Positions 1 through 8,500 of a stretch of DNA of 24,338 nt are shown one piece after another. The first letter of the stretch is position 1. Each line of letters opens with the position of its first letter. Position numbers and translations under genes: made by a program. Source of the DNA: Corynebacterium sp. (GTDB lineage Bacteria > Actinomycetota > Actinomycetes > Mycobacteriales > Mycobacteriaceae); NCBI RefSeq assembly GCF_030826625.1, contig NZ_JAPJNQ010000032.1, positions 1 to 24,338 of the forward strand. The letters run 5' to 3'. The notes under the pieces are model-generated. The model saw nothing but the letters and a program-made list of their open reading frames with translations, had not been told where the DNA came from and ran no database searches.

Positions 1-202
1 CAAACCCGAGCGTTTTGCCCATGCCGGTGCGCGCTTGGCCGATCAGATCTTTCCCGTCTAGTGCCAGGGGCAGGGTGAGCTCCTGGATTGCGAAGGTGTG
101 GTGGATGCCGTCGTCGGCAAGCGCCTCGCAGATTTCCGCAGCCACGCCCAACTCGGCAAACGTGGGGGTGGCGGGCTGGGTGGATTTATTGCGGGTAGAC
201 AC
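1..202 (-). CDS. rhlE: DEAD/DEAH-box RNA helicase, N-terminal part (truncated by window edge)
   Basis: Only the first 67 codons lie in the window; the rest continues beyond position 1. The protein opens with a Q-motif region (FAELGVAAEICEALADDGI, then AIQELTLPLAL) and reaches motif I as ARTGMGKT, the DEAD-box form of Walker A. Such enzymes unwind RNA duplexes with ATP in the cytoplasm. I chose the GTG at 202: it is the first in-frame start, and a TAGTAT -10 box lies exactly 6 nt upstream, as expected for a leaderless transcript. The gene diverges from the DUF3107 gene. The symbol rests on synteny with Rv3211 of M. tuberculosis; another DEAD-box subfamily cannot be excluded without the C-terminal half. 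Confidence 0.85.
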   Translation of the reverse strand, partial: MSTRNKSTQPATPTFAELGVAAEICEALADDGIHHTFAIQELTLPLALDGKDLIGQARTGMGKTLGF

Positions 203-208
203 GCCTTA

Positions 209-214
209 ATACTA
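209..214 (-). promoter_or_regulatory. -10 box for leaderless helicase gene
   Basis: Read on the minus strand the hexamer is TAGTAT, matching the actinobacterial TANNNT core. Its end lies 6 nt from the GTG start at 202, so transcription would begin at or next to the start codon. No Shine-Dalgarno sequence is visible. No clear -35 element is seen, which is common in corynebacteria. Confidence 0.5.
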
Positions 215-270
215 ACGCGGAAAACTGTGGAGATAGAAAGTCCCGGCATGTACTGAAGACGGATCTTGAC

Positions 271-276
271 TAGAAT
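271..276 (+). promoter_or_regulatory. Candidate -10 box for the DUF3107-led plus-strand run
   Basis: TAGAAT matches TANNNT and lies in the divergent intergenic region. It would give a 5' UTR of roughly 65 nt ahead of the ATG at 349. No convincing -35 is seen at 17 nt spacing. An alternative reading is TTGACT at 266 with a poor -10 (TAACGA) at 289. Confidence 0.35.
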
Positions 277-348
277 ATGGCAGAAGGCTAACGAGACAGA
301 ACGATAACCGATGCTCGTGATGAGCAACTGGAAGGTGAATACGCACGT

Positions 349-576
349 ATGAATATCAAAATTGGTCTGATTGAATCTCCTCGTGAACTCGTCATCAGCT
401 CAGAGCTTTCCCACGACGAGGCCGTTAAGCTCGTCAAGGATGTGTTGGGTAAGGCTGATGACGTGGTTGAACTGGCCGATGCCAAGGGACGTAAATACCT
501 GGTGCGCACCAACGCGATTGCCTATGTTGAGGTCGGCAGCAGTGAGCAACCTGTTGTTGGTTTCGGTGGCGCCTAA
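349..576 (+). CDS. DUF3107 family small protein (Rv3208A/TB9.4-like)
   Basis: A 75-residue cytoplasmic protein with no signal peptide. The sequence MNIKIGLIESPRELVISS and the later YLVRTNAIAYVEVG closely follow the pattern of actinobacterial DUF3107 proteins such as TB9.4 (start KIGITDSPREL, later RIAYVEIG), and the length matches. The function of the family is unknown to me. A purine-rich GGAAGG lies at 330-335, 13 nt before the ATG, longer than usual spacing. The gene heads a plus-strand run into DUF3152, and synteny with the mycobacterial rhlE region supports the call. Confidence 0.85.
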   Translation: MNIKIGLIESPRELVISSELSHDEAVKLVKDVLGKADDVVELADAKGRKYLVRTNAIAYVEVGSSEQPVVGFGGA

Positions 577-578
577 CT

Positions 579-612
579 TAATTTGATGAGCAATCTAATT
601 TGATGAGCAATA
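579..612 (+). repeat. 17-bp tandem duplication across the DUF3152 start
   Basis: Two adjacent copies of TAATTTGATGAGCAAT plus one base (579-595 and 596-612) differ only at the last base (C versus A). Each copy carries ATG AGC AAT. The upstream copy opens a five-codon ORF (MSNLI) whose TGA at 601-603 overlaps the A of the true ATG at 603. It looks like a slippage or tandem duplication of the start region. Confidence 0.8.
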
Positions 613-1547
613 CGGTCGAGCGATTTGTCCGCAGCTATGGCTGGTGGCGCGTGGTGGTTATCCCCGCGTTACTGGTGCTCACGGTTGCCGTGCTTGTCGA
701 CGTCTCCCGCGGCAGCGATGAAGATTCCAGTGCGCACGGCGGTAATCACTCAGCTCGGGAATCCGACGGCGGCCATAGTTCGCACGAGCATGCTGAGGGC
801 GAACGTGGCGACGGGCCAGATCCAGGTGCGGCCACCCGTGCCGAACTTGGATTGCGCGACCTGCCTGCGGGTGGCACGTATTCCGCGAATGGCGCTGGCG
901 TGTTCCGTCCCGTCGGAACGCCCGGCCAAGAAGTAGGGCTGGGTGCAGAAAAGACGATTCGCTATACCGTGGAAGTCGAAGAAGGCCTTGATACCGTCCC
1001 CTATGGTGGCGATGATGCGATTGCGCACATGATCGATGCCACCTTGGCGGATCCACGTGGGTGGACTTATGATCCGGCCTTCAAATTTGTTCATGTTCAC
1101 CCCGCAGAAGAACCAGACACGCGCATCCTGCTGGCCTCTGTTGCCACCACAGCAGAGATGTGTGGGGTTGACCTCGAGTTAGAAACGTCATGCCACACCA
1201 CGATCACGGGTGGCTCGACGGTGCTGCTCAACGAGTCGCGCTGGGTGCGCGGTGCAGGGCCGTTCCAAGGGGATCTGGGTGCCTACCGGCAGTATTTGAT
1301 CAACCATGAGGTTGGACACGCCATTGGTTACCCCCACCACCAAGCGTGCACGGGTGATGGAAACCTCGCGCCGGTGATGATGCAACAAACCATCAGCCTG
1401 CAAAACTCGGAGCTGTTCGAGCTCAACCCAGACGAGGTATATCCGGATAACCCCGATACCTGTCGCCCGAACCCGTGGCCGTATCCCCGCCCGCTTCCCG
1501 CCGGGGCAGCACTCGATGCCCTGCATGAACCGGAGAAAGAGACTTAA
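603..1547 (+). CDS. DUF3152 membrane-anchored metzincin-like protein
   Basis: A 314-residue protein. Residues about 16-34 form one membrane segment (VVVIPALLVLTVAVLV), followed by a His/Ser/Asp/Glu-rich linker to about residue 80, so the main domain should lie outside the membrane. That domain contains HEVGHAIGYPH at 235-245, which fits HExxHxxGxxH with zinc ligands H235, H239 and H245 and catalytic E236. Downstream Met259/Met260 (PVMMQQ) could be the metzincin Met-turn. Four cysteines (187, 197, 249, 287) may form two disulfides. The start is the ATG at 603; a TTG precedes it directly. The Shine-Dalgarno is weak. Synteny matches Rv3207c, a DUF3152 protein. Protease activity is inferred from motifs only. 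Confidence 0.85.
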   Translation: MSNTVERFVRSYGWWRVVVIPALLVLTVAVLVDVSRGSDEDSSAHGGNHSARESDGGHSSHEHAEGERGDGPDPGAATRAELGLRDLPAGGTYSANGAGVFRPVGTPGQEVGLGAEKTIRYTVEVEEGLDTVPYGGDDAIAHMIDATLADPRGWTYDPAFKFVHVHPAEEPDTRILLASVATTAEMCGVDLELETSCHTTITGGSTVLLNESRWVRGAGPFQGDLGAYRQYLINHEVGHAIGYPHHQACTGDGNLAPVMMQQTISLQNSELFELNPDEVYPDNPDTCRPNPWPYPRPLPAGAALDALHEPEKET

Positions 1548-1555
1548 CAACCGCC

Positions 1556-2311
1556 ATGCCTGTGCCACCTGATCATGTCTGTGAAGCATTTCAAACCCCA
1601 GCTGAATCACCGGTTCCGCTGGGGCATGCCTGGGATAATGGCACCAAAATCGGCGATATGGTGCTCTCGCAGGCATCGCCGACGGCACTGTGGTCGGCAA
1701 AGGTACGCGCCGGGCTGTCTGTCGACGGGGCGCGTATCGCACGGCCAATCTTGTCGACGGATGGGCGCTACACTGTGTCTGGTTGGAAGGCCAGTGCCTG
1801 GAGCCAGGGGGACCTATCGCGGCGAGTGGATGAGACAGCGCTGCTGGGTTTAAACCTGGCACAGAAATTGCGGGAGGTTGCCGCGCCTTTGAGCTCGCGT
1901 GATGATATTTTTGCGCGTGCAGAAGCAGCCGCCTGGCAAGAAACCGGTGAGGCTTACCGCGAGTTAGATCCCGAGACTTCGTATTGCGTCGGGCATGCTG
2001 ATTTGTTGGCTTCGACGATTTATCATTATCTGCTACCCCCGATGATCGTGGATTTAGTGCCGACGGCCGCGCCGCGCCCGGTGGGTTACACTTGCGCTCT
2101 GGTGATTGTCGATGGCCTTGTTGCTGGGGTAGTAGATGACGCCGTTTGTGATCGTTTTGCGCATGTTCGCGATATGGATCAATTATTGCTGCGGGCAGTG
2201 GCGTACCGGCGTCATGTCAATAACCTGCACCCCGACGCGAAAGCGAACACACGTTCCCATATTAATCGGGTGGAAGACCTTCTCGTGTCACGGGCGTATG
2301 CCATGCTGTAA
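1556..2311 (+). CDS. TIGR02569-like actinobacterial protein, degenerate phosphotransferase-type fold
   Basis: A 251-residue cytoplasmic protein starting 8 nt after the DUF3152 stop. The segments TVSGWKASAWSQG, YCVGHADLL and MIVDLV appear in the order of the TIGR02569 family, whose members resemble aminoglycoside-phosphotransferase/kinase-like proteins. In that comparison D149 of HAD (147-149) sits at the catalytic-loop aspartate, but the Asn expected about five residues later is replaced (HADLLAST). D166 is a possible second metal-binding Asp. The enzyme may therefore be weak or inactive; no substrate is known to me. It is the third gene of the run and ends 3 nt before adnA, suggesting translational coupling. 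Family assignment is from recalled family pattern and synteny with Rv3205c-like genes. Confidence 0.65.
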   Translation: MPVPPDHVCEAFQTPAESPVPLGHAWDNGTKIGDMVLSQASPTALWSAKVRAGLSVDGARIARPILSTDGRYTVSGWKASAWSQGDLSRRVDETALLGLNLAQKLREVAAPLSSRDDIFARAEAAAWQETGEAYRELDPETSYCVGHADLLASTIYHYLLPPMIVDLVPTAAPRPVGYTCALVIVDGLVAGVVDDAVCDRFAHVRDMDQLLLRAVAYRRHVNNLHPDAKANTRSHINRVEDLLVSRAYAML

Positions 2312-2314
2312 GGC

Positions 2315-5300
2315 ATGACGAAAATTCACCCGAATCCAGACGTCAGACTGGTCTCTCACACTAAGCAAGCGCAGCACCGCGAATGGTCGCTGGACCTGCC
2401 CACCCATGGGAAGTGGAAAGTCACCGGTCCGGCTGGTTCTGGTGTGTCATCGTTGCTGATTGATACCACTGTCGAGCGCGTCGAGCAGTGTCTGGCTGCC
2501 GGACAGGATCCGTCTGGCATCGTGGTGATTGCCCCGTCGAAAGAATCCGGTGCCAGGCTTCGCCGCGAGCTATCAGAACGAATTTCGCAGTATTATTCGC
2601 AGGGCCCATTGGTGCGTTCAGTGCATTCGGTCGCTTTTGGTTTGCTGCGTCTGCTCAGTGATTTACCGCTGCGGTTGATCAGCGGTGCAGAACAAGACGC
2701 CATGATGCGCGAGTTGTTGCGTCTACAGGCGCAAGATTTCGCCGAATATGCTGCTGCGGACGAGCCGGGTGGAGATCCGGCGCGTGGTTTTGCAACAGTA
2801 GATTGGCCCGCTGAGGTGCGTCCCGCATTGACGTATCTCGGATTCGGGCGTCAGCTACGCGATTTCTTGTTGCGCGCGGTTGAACGCGGCGTGAGCGCCG
2901 AGCAATTGGAAGAATTAGGCGAGCGCTTTGCGCGCCCGATGTGGCAGGCGGCCGCACAATTTCTGCGAGAATATACCCAGATGATGGAGCTGGAAGGCAC
3001 CTATCGTTTTTCTGCGGCCGAGCTCATGGCAGAAGTTTCCCGGAGCTTAGACGAGATCCGAGAACTAAGCCCGTGGCATACCGTTATCGTGGATGACGCC
3101 CAGCTTTTAGATCCCACAGCTGGCCGTTTACTGCGCGCATTGATTGATGGTGCTGAACTCGCCGTGGTCGGTGGAAATCCGGACCATGCGATCTTTCATT
3201 TCCGTGGTGCCAGCCGTGAATTCTTCGATGAATTTCCAGCAGAGCACCTCCTTGAGCTGCGCGATGTGCACCGCAGCCCGAAGCGGCGGGCTCTGCTTGC
3301 AGAATCCTGGACGCAAAACACCACCGCGGTCGTCGATGCGGTGCGGCGTCGCCATCTCGATGACGGGGTGGCATGGTCGGATATTGCTGTAGTCGTGCGT
3401 TCGAGTGCGGATATGGGCGGGATTCGGCGTGCGCTATTGGCAGCCGGGGTGCCGGTCTATATCAGCCCAACCGATACCGTGTTGGCAGAACAGCCGGTGG
3501 TGGCGCATTTGTTGTTGGGCATTCGTGCCCTGCAACAGGATTTAACTCGCACAGAATTAGAACAACTCGTGCTCGGCCCCGTGGGCGGGGCAGACCCGGT
3601 CATGTTGCGTCGACTGATTCGTGGTTTGCGTCGCTTTGCCCCGGAACAACGTGGCATCGATACCTTGGCACAGCTTCTCACTGTTGAAGATGAACTGCCG
3701 GATTTCGCAGAACTACTGACTGAGCGCGAAATCGATATTTTGGTGCGCATTCGTGGAGTCATCCAGGCTGGGCGCAATGCACTGCGAGGTGGGAGCGTCG
3801 AAGATGTGCTTTGGGCAGTCTGGGAAGCCACCGAACTTTCCGGAAGGCTAGCTGCCACCGCCTTGCGCGGCGGTGCGGCTGGATCGCAGGCAGATCGTGA
3901 TTTAGATGCCGTGATGACGTTGTTTGATGCGGCCGGTGATTTCGTGGAACGCCGCCCAGAGGCATCCGTGGAGACCTTCGTGCAGCATATAACGGAGCAA
4001 GAATTACCCACCGGGGTGCGTGAACGTCGTGGCTCACGCACCGAGTCAGTGGAAATCGTGAGTGCCCACGGCACGATCGGTCGGGAATGGGACACCGTCA
4101 TTGTCAATGGGGTTCAGGAAGGCAGTTGGCCAGATCTTGCAGAAACCGGCTCGTTGTTCGGCCAGGAAGACTTGGTTGATTTCCTCGATGAGGGGATCGC
4201 CCCGGATGTTTATGTCTCGCATGCAGCAGACCGGTTGGGTGAAGAGCGTCGGCTGTTTCGCGTTGCCACCACTAGGGCCCGCTCGCTACAGGTGGTGAGC
4301 GCGGTGCACGCCCCGCATGCCGACGAAATCATTGAGCCATCGCGGTTTTTCCTCGCTTGGTGCACGAAATACTCCTTGCAGCCTGAGCACATCATCTCAG
4401 CAGAAACCGCGTCTGACCGGGAAGACGCTCTGCGCCGGGTGGCCGAAAGCGCGAGCGCGCGCGACGAGTCGGCCACTGTAGATACTGTCAATGCTCAAGC
4501 AGACACTGCAGAACTAGCTGCGGCGGAAGATGCCCTCACGGTCCCGCGGTTGCTCTCGGTGGCATCCGTGGTGGCTGAGCTACGCAGAGTTGTCTGTGAC
4601 CCCGATTCCGGTGAACAAGAAACCCAACAAGCTGCGCGCCAACTAGCTCGACTGGCAGTCGCTGGAGTGCCCGGCGCTGACCCTAGCCAATGGTGGGCGA
4701 ATACCGAAACCGTTGCTGCAGAGATCCCCACACCGGACCGGATTCGCCTCTCGCCTTCGCGTATCAGCGGATTGCTGGCGTGCCCGATGCGGGAAATCGT
4801 CGAAAAGCTCGGTGATTCCACCACCACGGATGCCATGCGGCAAGGCACCTTGGTGCATGCATACTTTGAAGCAATCGGACGCGGTGCGGATGCTGAGTGG
4901 GCACAGATGAAAACAGAACAAGCCTATCGCGAGACTTACCACGGGCCGGCCTGGCGGAAAGATTCTGAACAAGCACAATTTAGTGAGCTATTGACGAGGA
5001 CGAAAGGCTGGATTGTAAGTACCCGCGAAGCCTTGGAATATGTCGGCAGCGAAATTGATGTCTTCGTCGAAATCGCGCCGGGAATTTCTATCGGCGGGCG
5101 CATCGACCGATTGGAGAAAGACGCGGGCGGCAATTTCGTCATCGTCGATTTGAAGACTTCCTCATCGTCCCAGATGCCTAGCCAAGCCGAGACCGCGCAA
5201 AACCCACAGCTCAGTGCCTATCAACTCGCCTTGAGCAAAGGAAAAGTGATCACCGACCGGAAACAAGAAGTACGGGTAATCACCGGTGAGGGTGTTGAGA

Positions 5301-5533
5301 TCGGCATGGCGATGTTGCTGTATCCCATGGGCAGAACGAACGTTGCCGGTACCCGCGAACAAGCAAGGCTAGAACCAGAACAACTGCAGCAATTCGAAGA
5401 GCAGCTACCACCGTTGATCGCGGAATTATCCGGGCCGACGGTGACTGCGCGACCGGGGGATTATTGTGAGTATTGCTCGCTACGACCAGTGTGTCCGGCG
5501 CAAGCAGAAGGGGAAGTGATCACGCATGTCTAA
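2315..5533 (+). CDS. adnA: AdnA subunit of the AdnAB DNA motor-nuclease (ATPase site degenerate)
   Basis: A 1072-residue UvrD/RecB-like protein, close to mycobacterial AdnA in size. The N-terminal two thirds is a superfamily 1 motor, but the phosphate loop reads GPAGSGVSS (38-46) with V44 where Lys is required, and motif II reads VDDAQ (D260, D261), with Asp replacing the catalytic Glu. Motif V/VI-like segments lie near 586 and 650. The C-terminus is a PD-(D/E)XK nuclease: D931 in GGRIDRL, then D945 and K947 in VDLKTS. C823, C1051, C1054 and C1060 have the spacing of the AddB-type iron-sulfur cluster. The complex resects double-strand breaks. The stop overlaps the adnB start by 8 bp, consistent with equimolar subunits. 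The start is the ATG 3 nt after the previous stop. Confidence 0.9.
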   Translation: MTKIHPNPDVRLVSHTKQAQHREWSLDLPTHGKWKVTGPAGSGVSSLLIDTTVERVEQCLAAGQDPSGIVVIAPSKESGARLRRELSERISQYYSQGPLVRSVHSVAFGLLRLLSDLPLRLISGAEQDAMMRELLRLQAQDFAEYAAADEPGGDPARGFATVDWPAEVRPALTYLGFGRQLRDFLLRAVERGVSAEQLEELGERFARPMWQAAAQFLREYTQMMELEGTYRFSAAELMAEVSRSLDEIRELSPWHTVIVDDAQLLDPTAGRLLRALIDGAELAVVGGNPDHAIFHFRGASREFFDEFPAEHLLELRDVHRSPKRRALLAESWTQNTTAVVDAVRRRHLDDGVAWSDIAVVVRSSADMGGIRRALLAAGVPVYISPTDTVLAEQPVVAHLLLGIRALQQDLTRTELEQLVLGPVGGADPVMLRRLIRGLRRFAPEQRGIDTLAQLLTVEDELPDFAELLTEREIDILVRIRGVIQAGRNALRGGSVEDVLWAVWEATELSGRLAATALRGGAAGSQADRDLDAVMTLFDAAGDFVERRPEASVETFVQHITEQELPTGVRERRGSRTESVEIVSAHGTIGREWDTVIVNGVQEGSWPDLAETGSLFGQEDLVDFLDEGIAPDVYVSHAADRLGEERRLFRVATTRARSLQVVSAVHAPHADEIIEPSRFFLAWCTKYSLQPEHIISAETASDREDALRRVAESASARDESATVDTVNAQADTAELAAAEDALTVPRLLSVASVVAELRRVVCDPDSGEQETQQAARQLARLAVAGVPGADPSQWWANTETVAAEIPTPDRIRLSPSRISGLLACPMREIVEKLGDSTTTDAMRQGTLVHAYFEAIGRGADAEWAQMKTEQAYRETYHGPAWRKDSEQAQFSELLTRTKGWIVSTREALEYVGSEIDVFVEIAPGISIGGRIDRLEKDAGGNFVIVDLKTSSSSQMPSQAETAQNPQLSAYQLALSKGKVITDRKQEVRVITGEGVEIGMAMLLYPMGRTNVAGTREQARLEPEQLQQFEEQLPPLIAELSGPTVTARPGDYCEYCSLRPVCPAQAEGEVITHV

Positions 5534-8500
5534 ACAGTCAAGTTCAGACGTAGAATCCACAGCACCGCAACCCACCGGGGGAGATCAGTCTGGAGAAGGC
5601 GTGCAACGTAGGGGTGATATCAGCCCAGAACTGCTCTCAGAAATCTTGGGGCAGCGATTTGCACCAACCGAGCAACAATCCGCCATCATCGGAGCGGCTC
5701 CGGGGCCACTATTGGTGGTTGCCGGTGCCGGTGCCGGCAAAACCGAAACCATGGCTGCACGCGTGGTCTGGCTGGTGGCTAACGGTTACGCGCTGCCCGA
5801 AGAAGTCCTGGGATTGACCTTTACGCGCAAGGCCTCGCAGGAACTGGCTAAGCGCATCCGCGACCGGTTACAGGTATTGCGTGATTCTCCGCGCCTGCCG
5901 GAGATCGATCCTGATGGCAGCCTACGCGCTAATCTCGAAACCATCGCACCCCGCGTGTCGACGTATGACTCGTATGCGGGAGACCTGGTGCGTGAATATG
6001 GCCTGTTGCTGCCGGTAGAACCCACCGCACGGCTGATCACCCAAGCACACTTGGTCGCGATTGCACAATCGGTGGTGCGTGAATTCGAAGGCAAACTGGA
6101 GACCGACAAGAAAGAATCCAGCATCGTAAAAGAGCTGCTCGAGCTGTTTGACCGGATGGCGAACAATCTGAGCTTCGCCGATGATTTCCACGAATGCGCA
6201 CGAGCTTTCGCTGAAGTCGAGTACCTCCCTCGAGCTCCGCGGCAACGCAAAAACCTCAACCGTACGGTGCAAGACTGGGTCGACCGCCAGCAAACCCGCG
6301 TGGACTATCTGGCGCTGATCGAAAAGCTCGAGGAGGAATTGCGTGAACGCAACGCGGTCACGTTTACCCAGCAAATGTCTGCTGCTGCTCAGCTGGCACG
6401 CGAACATCCCGCCGTGGGAGTCTCACAGCGCAGGCACACCAAGGTCGTCATGCTCGACGAATACCAAGACACCTCGCATGCGCAGCGGGTTTTATTGCGA
6501 AATTTGTTCGGCAACACCCCACACGAAGGCCTAACTGTCACAGCGGTGGGCGATCCCATGCAAGCGATCTACGGTTGGCGTGGAGCTACCGTCGAAAACC
6601 TAGCCAAGTTCGGCGAAGATTTCCCGGCAGCTGTTGCTACACCTGCAACCACAGACGCCACCGAACAAGTCAGCGAACCAGCGCCGAAAAAAGAGCTCAC
6701 GACGTCATGGCGAAATCCATCGTTGGTTTTGGATATCGCCAATACGGTGTCTCATGCCGTGCTCGGCAGCGGTGAAAATCGTCCGGTAGCCCCGCTCGAG
6801 CCACGTGCGGGGGCGGGCGCCGGCCAAGTTAGTTTCGGGTATTGGCAGAATACGGAAAAGGAAATCTCCTGGATTGCGGGTAATCTGCAGGAAAAATACG
6901 ATCGTTACCTGCAAGAGCGGGAAAATAATCCTGATGCCCGTTTTAGTGCGGCTGTGCTCGTGCGCAAGAACAAGCAATCCCGGGTGATTGCAGAAACACT
7001 AGAACAATATGGTGTGCCGTACGAAGTCGTCGGTTTGGGTGGATTGTTAGAAATCCCAGAAGTAGCTGACATGATGGCCATCGCTACGATGCTGATCCGC
7101 CCAGAAGATATGACAGCAGCGTTGCGCATTATTTCTGGGCCTGCTGTTGGTTTGAGTCTGGTAGATATCAAGGCCCTGGCTGCTCGCGCGAACAACCTCG
7201 CTGGCCGGTTGCGCAATCGCGCTGGCGAGACCGTAGATTCAGATAGCTCTGCTGCCAGCAATACCTTTGGTACTGAAGCGAAACTTGAAGGTGAAGCGAA
7301 ACCTGAAGTCGCACCGAGCCCGACAAGTGACGCCGCTGCTGACGGTCCGCGGCAACCAGAGGATATCTTGGAAGAGCAATTAGCAGCTGTTCTGGAAGAA
7401 GAAGCCGAACAGATAGTCGGCATCACCGATGCCATTGCTGATTTGGGTGAGCCCGAGCGCTATTCCGAACAAGGCCTAGCCCGAATTTCTGAGCTGGCGT
7501 CGAAACTGCGTTATCTGCGTACCTATTGCTTGGGCAAGCCACTGAGCGATTTGTTCGCCGATATCATCGATACTTTCCACCTGCGCACAGAGGTTTTGAC
7601 GCACCGCCGTGCAGGTGCGGTTCACCTCGATAAAGCTCTCGAGGCGATTGCAGAGTTCGACGGTGAACCACTCGAAGCATGGCTAGATTATGCTGAATTA
7701 GCTCGTGAACACGAAGATGCGCTGAGCCCAGGTGAAACCGCGCGTGCCAGCGACCGGGTACAGATCATGACCGCGCACAAGGCTAAAGGCTTGGAGTTTT
7801 CCTCGGTCTATGTTTGCCATGCCGATGCGAGTACCTACAAACCACAAACCCGAACCTTCTTGACGGATCCTTCGCACCCGCCGCATCATTCCTGGAGCGA
7901 ACTGTTCGCTGCCGAGGATCGCAAGGAATTCGAAAACTACGGAAAAGAATTCATCTCCACGCAAAAAGAGGTGGATGCTGAAGAAAACACCAGGTTATTC
8001 TATGTGGCGCTGACACGGGCAGAAGATGAATTGGTGATCACCGGCTCAGATAAAAAACCTTATGAACATTTTGCGGAAATCCATCGCCAGGCAACTGCGC
8101 ACAAGGAGTCGGATTCGCAGGTGGCCATCGTGCATTGGGAACTTGACGAAAATGAAGAGGCGAGTGACGCTGCAATCAGCGAAGATACCGGTGCCGATAC
8201 TGAACCAAGCTGTGATGCCGAAGAATCTGCAGAATCCACGGTGACTGCAGAGATTAGCGCACAATTTCCATCGGTGAGCCCACGTGAAGAAGTCCGCCGC
8301 GGTGCTGAAATCGTCCAGGAAGCGATGCGTGCCTTGGATACCGAAGATGAGATTGCTCCTGTCGGCGGTGAATTATTCTCGCTGTGGGAACGCGAAACCA
8401 CCGCGCTGATCGAAGAACACCGAGCGCTTGCCGCACCAGTCGTGGACGTGGAAATTCCTGGTGAACTCACAGCTTCGGAATTGGTGGCTTTACGCGATAA

